From contig LFKV01000009.1 in the NCBI GenBank assembly GCA_001189345.1, forward strand, positions 1-64,000: a stretch of DNA of 64,000 bases. Direction: 5' to 3'. Positions 37,590-52,225 of this stretch are shown piece after piece (the stretch's first letter is position 1; each line of letters begins with the position of its first letter). Position numbers and translations under genes: made by a program. The notes under the pieces are model-generated. The model had not been told where the DNA came from. It did no database searches and saw only the letters and a list, made by a program, of their open reading frames with translations. The stretch comes from Candidatus Paraburkholderia kirkii (GTDB lineage Bacteria; Pseudomonadota; Gammaproteobacteria; Burkholderiales; Burkholderiaceae).

Positions 37590-38003
37590 TCAGCGCAAGT
37601 GCCGCGCGATGGCCCAGCGATAACCGTTGGGGTCTTCGATCTGCGCGAAGCGGTCGCCCCAGAACTGGTCCTGCGGCTCGATGAGCGGCTTCGCCCCGAC
37701 GGCGAGCGCCTGCCGGAAAGTCGCGTCGACGTCGTCCACATAAGGATAGAACGACTGCGGCGCCATGTGTCCCGCGCTCTTCGGCGTGCGTGCCTGCGAA
37801 CCATACGCGCCCTCGGGCGCGAACATCAGGATCAACTGCCCGCGATACGTCATCTCGACGTGGATGATCGTGCCGTTGTCGTTCACGCTGTCGCGCACCG
37901 CGAAGCCGAGCGCCTTTTCATAGAATGCGATGCTCACGCGCGCATCGCGCACGGTGAGGTAGGGAGTCAGCCAGGGCACATCGGCGGGGCGAGGGTCGGT
38001 CAT
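37590..38003 (-). CDS. VOC-family (glyoxalase/PhnB-like) protein
   Basis: This 137-residue protein of the vicinal-oxygen-chelate fold has two beta-alpha-beta modules (PYLTVRDARVSIAFYEKALG; PYVDDVDATFRQALAVGAKP). It ends with FAQIEDPNGYRWAIARHLR, as in PhnB-like proteins. The substrate is unknown. I chose the ATG at 38003 (MTDPRPADVPW) because upstream residues lack similarity. It is intact and monocistronic. Confidence 0.8.
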   Translation of the reverse strand: MTDPRPADVPWLTPYLTVRDARVSIAFYEKALGFAVRDSVNDNGTIIHVEMTYRGQLILMFAPEGAYGSQARTPKSAGHMAPQSFYPYVDDVDATFRQALAVGAKPLIEPQDQFWGDRFAQIEDPNGYRWAIARHLR

Positions 38004-38466
38004 CGAAAAGCACTCCTTGGAGCCTTGCTGCTGCATGTTGAGAAACATTTTGCCATGAAGCCATACGATGAATGGGTCTGCAAGGACCTGCGGAGCCGCG
38101 CGCCGCGCCGGACGGATTTCGCCGGATGTCCGTCCGTTGCCGCAGCGCGTTCCCGTGTATCGTCGTGCGTTGTTACCGTGCCGCGACAGGGCCGGAACGG
38201 TCGGCAGGGCGCTACGCGCCGGCGGGGACCGTGCCGACGGGTGCCGCGCAGATAACGTGCCCGCGCCCCCGGACGTCTCGCCGCACCGGATTAGCGTCCT
38301 CCGGGCGCGTGCCGATCGGACCGGTCTGTTAGAATGACGGCCTCCCGATCCTCGTCGTTTCTCGTCGTTCCGGTCCTGAAAACGTTGTGTCCCGTGGGTC
38401 CGGCTCGAGTGAGAAGTACTGCGTGAGAAGCACTGCGGATCATTTCAGGACCTGCCCAGACTCGAC
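38004..38466. other. Intergenic region upstream of tkt
   Basis: This 463-bp stretch between divergent genes should hold the tkt promoter. An imperfect 14-bp tandem repeat (GTGAGAAGTACTGC, then GTGAGAAGCACTGC) lies near 38409-38436. Frames through it are Arg-rich and unlike real proteins. I see no RNA gene and no clear ribosome site directly before tkt. Confidence 0.4.
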
Positions 38467-40521
<2,055 letters not shown>

Positions 40522-40571
40522 CGGTTCACGCCAGCGACATCAGGTTTTTTTTAGCCATCAGGAGATAGACC

Positions 40572-41582
40572 ATGACGATTCGCGTTGCAATCAACGGCTA
40601 CGGCCGGATCGGCCGCAACACGCTGCGCGCCTTTTATGAAAACGGCAAGAAGCACGACATCGAGATCGTCGCCATCAACGATCTCGGCGATGCCAAGACC
40701 AACGCGCACCTGACGCAGTACGACACGGCGCACGGCAAGTTCCCGGGCGAAGTGTCGGTGGACGGCGATTATCTCGTCGTCAACGGCGACAAGATCCGCG
40801 TGCTCGCGAACCGCAATCCGGCCGAACTGCCCTGGGGCGAGCTGAAGGTCGACGTGGTCATGGAGTGCACGGGCTTCTTCACCACGAAGGAAAAGGCGAG
40901 CGCGCACATCAAGGGCGGCGCGAAGAAGGTCATCATCTCGGCGCCCGGCGGCAAGGACGTGGACGCGACCGTCGTGTACGGCGTGAACCACAACGTGCTG
41001 AAGGCGTCGGACACGGTCATCTCGAACGCATCGTGCACGACGAACTGCCTCGCGCCGCTCGTCAAGCCGCTGAACGACAAGATCGGTCTGGTGAACGGTC
41101 TCATGACCACGATCCACGCCTACACGAACGACCAGGTTCTGACCGACGTCTATCACGAAGACCTGCGCCGCGCGCGCTCGGCCACACACAGCCAGATCCC
41201 GACGAAGACCGGTGCGGCTTCGGCGGTCGGTCTCGTGCTGCCGGAACTGAACGGCAAGCTGGATGGCTACGCGATTCGCGTCCCGACCATCAATGTGTCG
41301 GTGGTCGATCTGTCGTTCATCGCCGCGCGCGATACGACGGTCGAGGAAGTCAACAAGATCATGAAGGAAGCGTCGCAAGGCGAGCTGAAGGGCATCCTCG
41401 GCTACAACGACGCGCCGCTGGTCTCGGTCGACTTCAACCACAACCCGGCCTCGTCGACGTTCGACGCGACGCTCACGAAGGTCTCGAGCCGTCTCGTGAA
41501 GGTGTCGAGCTGGTACGACAACGAGTGGGGCTTCTCGAACCGCATGCTGGATACGGCTGTGGCGCTGGCGAACGCGAAGTGA
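40572..41582 (+). CDS. gapA: Glyceraldehyde-3-phosphate dehydrogenase
   Basis: The 336-residue glycolytic NAD-dependent enzyme has the N-terminal NAD fold ([20 protein letters not shown]). The active-site Cys lies in [14 protein letters not shown], with the His and Arg regions in [11 protein letters not shown] and [19 protein letters not shown], and a C-terminal [24 protein letters not shown] precedes the ATG. It follows tkt by 50 bp and ends with a strong terminator. Confidence 0.97.
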   Translation: MTIRVAINGYGRIGRNTLRAFYENGKKHDIEIVAINDLGDAKTNAHLTQYDTAHGKFPGEVSVDGDYLVVNGDKIRVLANRNPAELPWGELKVDVVMECTGFFTTKEKASAHIKGGAKKVIISAPGGKDVDATVVYGVNHNVLKASDTVISNASCTTNCLAPLVKPLNDKIGLVNGLMTTIHAYTNDQVLTDVYHEDLRRARSATHSQIPTKTGAASAVGLVLPELNGKLDGYAIRVPTINVSVVDLSFIAARDTTVEEVNKIMKEASQGELKGILGYNDAPLVSVDFNHNPASSTFDATLTKVSSRLVKVSSWYDNEWGFSNRMLDTAVALANAK

Positions 41583-41601
41583 ATTCCAGCTCGCTGAAAT
41601 G

Positions 41602-41629
41602 AGCCGCTCTTCGGAGCGGCTTTGTTTTT
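41602..41629 (+). terminator. Rho-independent terminator of gapA
   Basis: The hairpin AGCCGCTC, loop TTCG, GAGCGGCT is followed by TTGTTTTT, about 20 bp after the gapA stop. Confidence 0.9.
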
Positions 41630-41645
41630 GGCGCTTCGAGAAGCT

Positions 41646-42034
41646 TCAGGCAAGTTTCTCTCGCAGGAACGAAACAACGTAAGGCGTGGCCGCTGTCGCG
41701 ACTGTCGATGCCGTGCCCGGGTCGAGTCCCATGCGCGCGGCAATCGACTCGGCGACACGCCCGGTGAGAATGCCTTCCCCGCCTTCCACCATCGACTTCA
41801 AAAAACCGTCGCCGCGCACGAGCCCGGCGGCGAACGCGGCGAAGAAGCTCTTGCCCGGATGATCCCCGAGCAGCCCTTCGTTTTGCTCCTCGGCATGCGC
41901 GTGCGCGGTTTCCGCCGCCGTGCCGAGCATTTGCTGACTGTCTTCGGGACCGAAACCCTGTGCGGTCAGCGCTTGCGTGGCTTGCGCGCCGTGCTCGAAG
42001 GCAGGAACTCCGAAACGAGTTGTTGCATGTCCAT
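41646..42034 (-). pseudogene. Conserved hypothetical protein, N-terminal frameshift
   Basis: This is a Burkholderia-type small protein of about 129 residues without assigned function. The start MDMQQLVSEFLP at 42034 is in one frame. The rest (FEHGAQATQALTAQGFGPED, GLLGDHPGKSFFAAFAAGLV, ATAATPYVVSFLREKLA) is in another, so a single indel lies near 41995. The body is Gly/Ala-rich and helical, with no signal peptide. If translated from another start it could still be partly made. Confidence 0.6.
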
Positions 42035-42149
42035 CGATGCTGCTCCTCTTGATGTTCGGCCAATTGGAGGGCAGCGCAAGCGAATGGAAAACTCCATCAC
42101 GCACGGCCCTTGATGGGACCGCGAACATCCCGAGAAGTGCCGGCTTCAA

Positions 42150-42435
42150 TCAGGCTTTGTCGGGCACCGGAAAATGTACGCCCGCGCGCTGCGCCGCGTT
42201 GACGATATGCCGCTCGATCGCCATGCCGGCCTTTTCGCCGTCGCGCGCCTTGAGCGCCTCGACGATCACCGCGTGCTCGTGATACGTGGACAGCACCAGC
42301 TCGCGCCGATAGAACGGCAGGCGCTGGCTTTCCTTCATGATGTCGGCGCTGCCGCGCAGGATCGACTCGATGGCCGCATTGCCCGCCAGACTCACGATGC
42401 GCATGTGAAACGCGACATCGGCATCGTGGTAGGCG
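42150..42435 (-). pseudogene. GntR-family (FCD) regulator, C-terminal fragment
   Basis: The FCD ligand-binding domain of a FadR-type regulator remains (YHDADVAFHMRIVSLAGNAA, then STYHEHAVIVEALKARDGEK with the metal-binding His). The N-terminal winged helix is missing. The fragment abuts, head to head, a dctA copy lacking its own 5' end. A single deletion therefore removed both 5' ends and the shared promoter region, with the join near 42432-42440. Confidence 0.75.
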
Positions 42436-43598
42436 CGCTGTTTCCGCACTTCGGCCAGTCGCTGCGGCCGCTGGGCGACGGCTTTCTCAAGCTCAGCTTA
42501 TCAAGATGGTGATCGGGCCGATCGTGTTCTGCGTCGTCGTGAGCGGCATGGCGAGCGCGGGCGATCTGAAGAAGGTCGGCCGCGTCGGGCTGAAGGCGGT
42601 CGTCTACTTCGAGATCGTGACCACGCTCGCGCTCGTCATCGGCGCGGTCCTGGCGTGGGTCACGCGCCCGGGCGTCGGCATGAACATCGACCTGCATACG
42701 CTCGATGCCGCGTCGCTCGCCACGTACACGGAGCACGCCAAGAGCCTCAAGGACACCGCGGGCTTCTTGTTGAAGATCATCCCCGACACCGCGGTCGATG
42801 CCTTCGCGAAGGGCGACATCCTGCAGGTGCTGGTCTTCGCCGTGCTGTTCGGCTCGGCGCTCGCGCCGATCGGCGTGCTCGGCGCCATCGCGTTCACGAC
42901 CGGCCAGTACGGCGTCGCGTCGCTCAAGCAGCTCGACCTGCTCGTGATCGTGTTCTACGCGAGCTGCTTCCTATTCGTGTTCGTAGTGCTGGCGGTGGTG
43001 ATGCGGCTCGCGGGGCTTCTCCATCTTCAAGCTCGTGCGCTATCTGCGCGAGGAGCTGTCGATCGTGCTCGGCACCGCGTCGTCGGATGCCATGCTGCCG
43101 CAGATCATGCGCAAGCTGGAATGAATGGGCGTGAAGGATTCGACCGTCGGGCTCGTGATTCCGACCGGCTACTCGTTCAACCTCGACGGCTTCTCGATCT
43201 ATCTCACGCTCGCGGTGATCTTCATCGCGCAGGCGACCAACACGCCGCTGTCGATCCATGACCTGATCGTCGTTGTGCTGGTGTCACTGGTGACGTCGAA
43301 GGGCGCGCACGGCATTCCGGGCTCGGCCATCGTGATTCTCGCGGCGACGCTCTCCGCCATTCCCGCGATCCCCGTGCTCGGTCTCGGGCTGATCCTGCCG
43401 GTGGACTGGTTCGTCGGCATCGCGCGCGCCGTGACCAATCTGATCGGCAACTGTGTGGCGACGGTGGTCGTCGCGGTGTGGGAGAACGGCATCGACCGGG
43501 CGCGCGCCAAGCGCGTGCTCGACCAGGACGCCGAATACCGCTTCGTGCCGGCCGCGCCGGAACCGGCGCACGGCAACGAACACGCGCATGCGCTCTGA
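42436..43598 (+). pseudogene. dctA: C4-dicarboxylate/proton symporter DctA, multiply damaged
   Basis: The remnant begins mid-gene (FPHFGQSLRPLGDGFLKL), so the N-terminus is lost. About five extra bases near 42495 shift the frame before KMVIGPIVFCVVVSGMASAG. About 36-40 residues are missing in frame at GSALAPIGVLGAIAFT (about 42860). An extra G near 43014 shifts the frame, and a TGG-to-TGA change stops it at about 43122. The rest, [20 protein letters not shown] to [20 protein letters not shown], is well preserved. The inner-membrane transporter cannot be made. Confidence 0.88.
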
Positions 43599-43650
43599 AG
43601 CGCACGCCGAAACGCAATCTGAAAACCATCGCAACCCAAGGAATACCGAA

Positions 43651-44663
43651 ATGGCCAACCCGATTCTCGACACAGACGCTTCCGCATTCGCACGCCGCTA
43701 CATGGACCTCGCGGATTCGCGTCTGGGCGCGCAGGCGCTCTTCACCACCGACGAATTCTTCGCGCCGAAGGAGCGCATGCTGGAGCCACAGCCCGCGGTG
43801 TTCATCCCCGGCAAATATGACGAGCACGGCAAATGGATGGACGGCTGGGAAACGCGCCGCAAGCGCACGACGGGCTACGTCTACTGCATCGTCAAGCTCG
43901 CGCGGGCCGGCGTGATTCATGGCATCGACATCGACACGAGCCACTTCACGGGCAAATTCCTGCCGGCGGCGTCGATCGAGGCGTGCTACAGCGAAAGCGT
44001 CGACCCTCAAGGCGCGCAGGAAGACGGCGACTGGCGCGAGATCGTGCCGTCGACGACGCTGCAAGGCAATCACCATCACTATCTGGAGATCGCCGACACG
44101 CGTGCGTACACGCACTTGCGCGTGAACATCTACCCAGATGGCGGCATCGCGCGGCTGCGCGTCTACGGCCAGCCGAAGACGGATTTCTCGCGCGTCGAGC
44201 GCGGGACGCGGATCTCGCGGCCATCGAGAACGGCGCCTATCTCGTCGCCGCGAACAACCAGCACTTCGGGCCGGCGTCGCAGATGCTGATGCCGGGACGC
44301 GGCGTGAACATGGGCGACGGCTGGGAAACGCGCCGCCGGCGCGAGCCGGGCAACGACTGGGCGATCGTCGCGCTGGCCAATCCCGGCGTGATCCGCGCGA
44401 TCGAGGTCGATACTGCGCACTTCAAGGGCAACTATCCGGACCGCTGCTCGCTGCAGGCCGCACGCGTGGAAGGTGGCACGGACGAATCGCTCGTCACGCA
44501 GGCGATGTTCTGGCCCGTGCTGCACGAGCAGAAGCTCTCGATGGACAGCGTGCATCGCTTCGAAAAGGAAATCGCGGCGCTCGGGCCGGTGACGCACGTG
44601 CGTTTCAACATCTATCCGGACGGCAGCGTGTCGCGGCTGCGGATTTTCGGTGAGATCGAATGA
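43651..44663 (+). pseudogene. alc: Allantoicase, one frameshift
   Basis: The gene would hydrolyse allantoate to ureidoglycolate and urea (purine catabolism). The first allantoicase repeat ([60 protein letters not shown]) is in one frame. Near 44205 the frame shifts, and the second repeat ([58 protein letters not shown]) is in the next. Otherwise it is intact, so it is a recent pseudogene or a sequence error. Its stop overlaps the allA start. Confidence 0.85.
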
Positions 44664-45169
44664 AGACCCTTACGCTCGAACCCCTTACGCGCGAAGCCTT
44701 CGCCCCGTTCGGCGACGTCATCGAACTCGAAGGCTCGCGGCACTTTCCGATCAACGCGGGCACGACCAAACGCTTTCACGATCTGGCGAAAGTGGACGTC
44801 GGCTTCGAGAGCGGCGGGCGCCCGCTCATCAACGTGTTTCGCGGGCAGCCGCGCCCGCAGCCGGTCGTGATCTCGATGATGGAGCGGCATCCGCTCGGCA
44901 GCCAGGCGTTCGTGCCGCTCGCCGACGTGCGCTACCTGGTGGTCGTCGCCTCGGCGGGCGAGTTCGATGCGGCGGGCCTGCGGGCGTTCTACGCGCGCGG
45001 CTGGCAAGGGGTGAACTATGCGAGCGGCGTGTGGCATCACCCGCTGATCGTGCTCGATCGGGAAAGCGATTTCATCGTCGTGGATCGCGGCGGCGATCTG
45101 CCGAATTGCGACGAAATCGATCTGCCGGAGCGATACACGCTCGTCGGGGCGGCCGCGCGCGCCGCATAG
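44660..45169 (+). CDS. allA: Ureidoglycolate lyase
   Basis: The 169-residue cupin-like enzyme splits ureidoglycolate to glyoxylate and urea, the step after allantoicase. It shows [40 protein letters not shown] and the active-site region [20 protein letters not shown]. The ATG overlaps the alc stop (ATGA), so the pair form an operon. With alc broken, its substrate supply is in doubt. Confidence 0.92.
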   Translation: MKTLTLEPLTREAFAPFGDVIELEGSRHFPINAGTTKRFHDLAKVDVGFESGGRPLINVFRGQPRPQPVVISMMERHPLGSQAFVPLADVRYLVVVASAGEFDAAGLRAFYARGWQGVNYASGVWHHPLIVLDRESDFIVVDRGGDLPNCDEIDLPERYTLVGAAARAA

Positions 45170-45238
45170 CGCCGATATCGCAAAAGCGAATCGAATTGAG
45201 AATCAACCGCATACGCATATCGCAAAACGTACAGGCGC

Positions 45239-45667
45239 TCAATGCTTGCGGTGCGGGCAGTTTTCCTTCGTGCATGCGCCATACAGCGCGAGCGCATGCT
45301 CGTGGAGCTTGAAGCCGCGTTCCTTCGCGATCGATTGCTGGCGGCGCTCGATCTCCGCGTCGAAGAACTCCTCGACGCGGCCGCAGTCGATGCACACGAG
45401 GTGATCGTGGTGCGACCCTTCGTTGAGTTCGAAGACGGCCTTGCCCGATTCGAAATTGCTTCGCGACAGCAGGCCGGCCTGCTCGAACTGCGTGAGCACA
45501 CGATACACCGTCGCCAGACCGATATCGAGCTCTTCGCTGAGCAGGTTTCGATACACGTCTTCGGCGGTCAGATGGCGCACCGGACTATGCTGAAAAATTT
45601 CGAGAATCTTGAGGCGGGGCAGGGTCGCCTTGAGCCCGATATTTTTGAGATCGGTGGGATTGGTCAT
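45239..45667 (-). CDS. fur: Ferric uptake regulator
   Basis: The 142-residue Fe(II)-dependent repressor shows the winged-helix DNA-binding region ([56 protein letters not shown]). The metal-site motif is [16 protein letters not shown], and the C-terminal ENCPHRKH completes it. It is divergent from bamE over 147 bp, the usual Burkholderia arrangement. Confidence 0.96.
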   Translation of the reverse strand: MTNPTDLKNIGLKATLPRLKILEIFQHSPVRHLTAEDVYRNLLSEELDIGLATVYRVLTQFEQAGLLSRSNFESGKAVFELNEGSHHDHLVCIDCGRVEEFFDAEIERRQQSIAKERGFKLHEHALALYGACTKENCPHRKH

Positions 45668-45814
45668 GGCTAGGCATCCCTAGAGTACAATTCAAGGTTG
45701 TCATAGTAATGCGTTTTTCCGATTCCCGACATCCTGTACGGGTTCGGGCCGCGATTGGGCCCGATCCGGACGAATGGAGCGCGGCCTCGAAGCGCCTCGC
45801 GTGAAAGGTGAAAT

Positions 45815-46654
45815 GTGTTTTCAAAATCTTTATCGAATAGCAGGGAGAGCCGTCGCATGCGGGGAACCGTGATCGCAGCAACCTTGGCCGCATTGCTCGC
45901 CGGCTGCTCGGCGTACGACAGCGTCACGCAGAAGATCGCGCAAAGCATCACACCGTATCGGATCATGGTCGTGCAAGGCAATTTCGTTTCGCAGGAAGCG
46001 GCCAGCCAGATGCAGGTCGGCATGTCGCGCGATCAGGTGAAGCAGCTGCTGGGCACGCCGCTTCTGACCGACATGTTCCATGCGGACCGCTGGGACTACG
46101 TGTTCTACTTCAAGCGCGAGTCGACTGCCGTCGTTCAGCAGCGCGACTTCGTCGTGAACTTCGCGAGCGATCGCGTCGTGAGCTGGTCGGGCGGCGAGAA
46201 CCTGCCGTCCAACCTGGAGCTGCTTGCGGAAATCGACGGCGACAAGGGCGTGAAGGTCGCGAAGCCGGTTCCGGCGCCCGCGGCAGCATCCGCGCCGGTG
46301 GCGTCGACGGCCGCGGTGACCGCGCCGCCCGGCGAGCCGTCCACGCAGCCGAACACGGCGGCCGCCTTCGCGGGGGATGCGAACCAGGAAGCCGCGCAGG
46401 CCGCCAACCGCGCGACCGCGCAGGTCGAGATGCCCGCGGGCCGCCAGCGTTCGCCGGCGTTCAGCAGCGCGCCGACGAGCTCGGGCGGCGCACCGGGCTC
46501 GAACAGCACTTCCGGCAGCAATTCGCAGATCCAGCTCCAGCGCCGTCCGCAGCAGATTCCCGACAGCAGCGCGGTGGGCCCGGCCGGCTCCTCGCCGACG
46601 CCTGCCAACGCGAGCGGCCAGGCGCAGTTCTATCTGCCGCAGCAGAGCCAGTAA
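45815..46654 (+). CDS. bamE: Outer membrane assembly lipoprotein BamE
   Basis: This small lipoprotein of the BAM complex shows the lipobox LLAGC followed by SAYDSVTQKIAQSITPYRI, VVQGNFVSQEAASQMQVGMS, RDQVKQLLGTPLLTDMFHAD and RWDYVFYFKR. The start may be the GTG at 45815 (MFSKSLSNSRESRRMRG) or the ATG at 45857; both have a purine-rich site. After the BamE fold there is an Ala/Pro/Ser/Gln-rich extension of about 130 residues, much longer than the 113-residue E. coli protein. Confidence 0.9.
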   Translation: MFSKSLSNSRESRRMRGTVIAATLAALLAGCSAYDSVTQKIAQSITPYRIMVVQGNFVSQEAASQMQVGMSRDQVKQLLGTPLLTDMFHADRWDYVFYFKRESTAVVQQRDFVVNFASDRVVSWSGGENLPSNLELLAEIDGDKGVKVAKPVPAPAAASAPVASTAAVTAPPGEPSTQPNTAAAFAGDANQEAAQAANRATAQVEMPAGRQRSPAFSSAPTSSGGAPGSNSTSGSNSQIQLQRRPQQIPDSSAVGPAGSSPTPANASGQAQFYLPQQSQ

Positions 46655-46774
46655 GCCGTTCGGTCGTTTCCGGATGAAGCTGCGCCGGCCGTTTCGACGC
46701 GGCGCCGCTTCAGCCGGACAGCCAATCCGCATCATCCATCGCGCGTGTCGCGCGCGGTTCAACACGAGACTGCC

Positions 46775-47572
46775 ATGAAGATCGCCATCGCCGGCGCATC
46801 GGGCCGCATGGGCCGGATGCTGATCGAAACCGTTCTCAACGACCCCGACGCGGAGCTCGTCGGCGCGCTCGACCGGCCCGGCGTGCCACAACTCGGCCAG
46901 GACGCGGGCGCGTTCCTCGGCAAGACGACGGACGTCTTGCTGACCGACGACGTCGAGCGCGTGTTCGCCGAGGCCGATTACCTGATCGACTTCACGCGCC
47001 CCGAAGGCACGATGGCGCACCTCGAAGCGACGCTGCGCCACGACGTGAAGATGATCGTCGGTACGACCGGTTTCTCCGACGAGCAGAAGGCACAGCTGAA
47101 GAAGGCGGGCGAGAAGATCGGCGTCGTGTTCGCGCCCAACATGAGCGTCGGCGTGAACGTCACGATGAAGCTGCTCGAATTCGCCGCGAAGCATTTTTCG
47201 ACCGGCTACGACATCGAGATCATCGAGGCGCATCACCGTCACAAGGTCGATGCGCCGTCGGGCACCGCGCTCGCGATGGGCGAAGTGATCACGAAGGCGC
47301 TCGGACGCCACCTGACGGACTGCGCCGTGTACGCGCGCGAAGGCGTGACGGGCGAGCGCGATCCGTCGACCATCGGCTTTTCCGCGATTCGCGGCGGCGA
47401 CATCGTCGGCGACCACACGGTGCTGTTCGCCGGCATCGGCGAGCGCATCGAGATCACGCACAAGTCCGCGAGCCGGCTGTCCTACGCGCAGGGGGCGCTG
47501 CGCGCCGTGCGCTTCCTGCAAGGGCACGACAAAGGCTTCTTCGACATGCAGGACGTGCTCGGCCTGCGCTGA
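46775..47572 (+). CDS. dapB: 4-hydroxy-tetrahydrodipicolinate reductase
   Basis: The 265-residue enzyme of the lysine/meso-diaminopimelate route has the NAD(P)-binding [20 protein letters not shown]. The DapB signature is [20 protein letters not shown] with the catalytic His and Lys. I chose the ATG at 46775. It is followed after 15 bp by an exbB-like gene. Confidence 0.96.
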   Translation: MKIAIAGASGRMGRMLIETVLNDPDAELVGALDRPGVPQLGQDAGAFLGKTTDVLLTDDVERVFAEADYLIDFTRPEGTMAHLEATLRHDVKMIVGTTGFSDEQKAQLKKAGEKIGVVFAPNMSVGVNVTMKLLEFAAKHFSTGYDIEIIEAHHRHKVDAPSGTALAMGEVITKALGRHLTDCAVYAREGVTGERDPSTIGFSAIRGGDIVGDHTVLFAGIGERIEITHKSASRLSYAQGALRAVRFLQGHDKGFFDMQDVLGLR

Positions 47573-47587
47573 TTCTTCCTCGCGACA

Positions 47588-48253
47588 ATGGCGGCAACGG
47601 GCGTTATCCACTATCTGCAATCCGGCGACGCGGTCACGCACGCGGTCACGGGCCTGCTGCTCGCGATGTCGTTCGCGAGCTGGTGCTTCCTGCTCGTCAA
47701 GGCGTGGATTCTCGCGCGCGCCAAATGGCAGGGCCTGCGCGCGTTGCAGCGCTTCTGGCAGGCGGCGAGCCTGAAGGAAGGCATCGGCGCATTGCAGCGC
47801 GCCGATCGCGAGCGCGTATTCTTGCCGCTCGCCGAGGCCGCGTGGCACGCATCCGAAGCCGACATGCCCGGTGCGCTCCTCGCTCGCGTGGAGCGCAGCG
47901 AGCGCGTTCTGCGCGCGTTGTGCCAGGCGCTGCTGCGCTCGCAGCGCAGGCTCGAATTCGGGCAGGTCCTGCTCGCTTTGGTGGGCAGCACGGCACCGTT
48001 CGTCGGGCTGCTCGGCACGGTGTGGGGCATCTATCACGCGCTGGGCAGCATCGCGTCGAGCGGACAGGCGATGATCGAAAACGTCGCCGGTCCGGTCGGC
48101 GAGGCGCTCATCATGACGGCGTTCGGGCTCGTCGTCGCGATTCCCGCCGTGCTCGCCTACAACGTGCTCGGCCGCTACGTGCGGCAAATCTCAGAGGAGC
48201 TCGACGGCTTCGCGCACGATCTGCACGCGTTCGTGTGCGGCGAAGCAGACTAG
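47588..48253 (+). CDS. MotA/TolQ/ExbB proton channel family protein
   Basis: This 221-residue inner-membrane protein has three transmembrane helices (about 16-38, 130-152 and 170-192). It shows LVGSTAPFVGLLGTVWGIYH and GPVGEALIMTAFGLVVAIPA, the ExbB/TolQ hallmarks. It forms a proton-motive-force motor with the ExbD-like protein encoded 10 bp downstream, energising a TonB- or Tol-like partner. No tonB gene is in the window, and TolQ/ExbB identity cannot be settled by sequence here. Confidence 0.88.
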   Translation: MAATGVIHYLQSGDAVTHAVTGLLLAMSFASWCFLLVKAWILARAKWQGLRALQRFWQAASLKEGIGALQRADRERVFLPLAEAAWHASEADMPGALLARVERSERVLRALCQALLRSQRRLEFGQVLLALVGSTAPFVGLLGTVWGIYHALGSIASSGQAMIENVAGPVGEALIMTAFGLVVAIPAVLAYNVLGRYVRQISEELDGFAHDLHAFVCGEAD

Positions 48254-48263
48254 GCGCGCGGTC

Positions 48264-48695
48264 ATGGCCTTCGGCGGACTCGAAAAGAAGCCCAACGGCT
48301 CGCCCATGGCCGAGATCAACATGACGCCGCTCATCGACGTCATGCTGGTGCTGCTGGTCATCTTCATCATCACGGCGCCGCTCTTCACGCACGCGATCCG
48401 GCTGAATCTGCCGAAGGTCGCCTCGCAGCCCGCGCGCGAGACGCCGCAAACCATCACGCTGTCCATCGACGACGCCGGCAAGCTCTACTGGAACGACGCG
48501 CCGATCAGCGAGGCCGATATGCGCGCGCGTTTCGCCGACGCCGGCCGCGCCGCGCAAAAGCCCGAGCTGCATCTGCGGGCATCGAGCGCGACGCGCTACG
48601 ACGTCATCGCCAAGGTGATGGGCGCGGCGCAGCAGGCGGGGCTCGAGCGCATCGGCTTCGTCACGCAGCCGGTCGCCGGCGCGCAATCTCGCTGA
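48264..48695 (+). CDS. ExbD/TolR-family biopolymer transport protein
   Basis: This is a 143-residue protein with a single N-terminal membrane segment (MTPLIDVMLVLLVIFIITAP) that carries the conserved protonatable Asp. A periplasmic domain follows (about 45-143). The preceding NGSPMAEIN stretch is typical. It is coupled with the exbB-like gene. Confidence 0.9.
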   Translation: MAFGGLEKKPNGSPMAEINMTPLIDVMLVLLVIFIITAPLFTHAIRLNLPKVASQPARETPQTITLSIDDAGKLYWNDAPISEADMRARFADAGRAAQKPELHLRASSATRYDVIAKVMGAAQQAGLERIGFVTQPVAGAQSR

Positions 48696-48788
48696 GACTC
48701 GCGTCTTCTCAGAATTCGCCTATGCCGAATGGCTGAATTGCCGTTCGCGTTCTGCCTGAGCAAACTACGTCCAGAAGACCTTGGCTGC

Positions 48789-48819
48789 GTGACAGCGCGG
48801 GTAAACGGGACGGTATAAT
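48789..48819 (+). promoter_or_regulatory. Putative sigma-70 promoter for leuS
   Basis: A perfect TATAAT at 48814-48819 lies 19 bp after GTGACA at 48789-48794. It is in the 314-bp gap before leuS and about 190 bp upstream of the start. The rest of that gap holds no supported gene. Confidence 0.5.
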
Positions 48820-48997
48820 TGCCATTTGCCCGTTTTTGCCCGTCAGGTCAGGAAAACGACCGTCGTCGGGCTGAAATTCGACGCCGCGCCGGCCCGCAAC
48901 CGAATCGGAAATCGGAATCCAGCGCGCAAGGGCCGCCTCCCGCAATTGAAGGAGCGAAACCGGCGGCCCCCGAGGTCCGTTCCCAGCATTAGCGTAA

Positions 48998-51603
<2,606 letters not shown>

Positions 51604-51604
<1 letters not shown>

Positions 51605-52206
51605 TGCGCAAAACCAAGGGAGTCGATGTGATCGGGAAAGCCGTCGGGAAAGGCGTAAGCAGACGTTCGTTCCTCGCGCTTCTGGGCGGCGCGGCCGCGC
51701 TCTCCGCGTGCGGCTTCCAGCTGCGCGGGCAGCAGGACTACGCATTCAAGCGGCTCGCGATCTCCGGCGGCACGCCGCAGATGGTTGCGTGCCTTGAGCG
51801 CATGGTCCAGGGCGGGAGCGATACGGTCATCGTCAAGCCGTGGGAGAAGCCGGACGCGACGCTCAATCTGTCGGAAGGCACAGGACTCAGCACGCTCAGC
51901 CTGAATTCGCAGGGTGTCGTGCAGGAATACGAGCTCGTCTACAACCTGAACTATTCGCTGTACGGCAACGACGGCACGCTGCTGATACTGCCCAGCGTGA
52001 TCGCGCTCAACCGCGCGATGACCTACAGCAACCAGTACACGCTCGCCAAATCGCAGGAAGCGACGCTGCTCTACAACGACATGCGCAACGACGCCGTCGA
52101 TCAGCTGACGCGGCGGCTCGCCGTGGTGCGCTCGCTGCATCCGGGTCCGGGCGAGCAGACGCCGGGCGTCGCGCCGCGCGCGCCGCTGCCGACGCCGCCG
52201 CTTTGA
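51604..52206 (+). CDS. lptE: LPS transport lipoprotein LptE
   Basis: This 200-residue outer-membrane lipoprotein plugs the LptD barrel in LPS export. The signal has a lipobox (ALSAC) followed by GFQLRGQQDYAFKRLAISGG, the family hallmark. The stretch before it reads SRRSFLALLGG, a twin-arginine-like motif. The C-terminus is Pro-rich (PGVAPRAPLPTPP). It sits between leuS and holA, the conserved proteobacterial order. Confidence 0.93.
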
Positions 52207-52225
52207 TCGCCCGCGCCGCCCGCTC

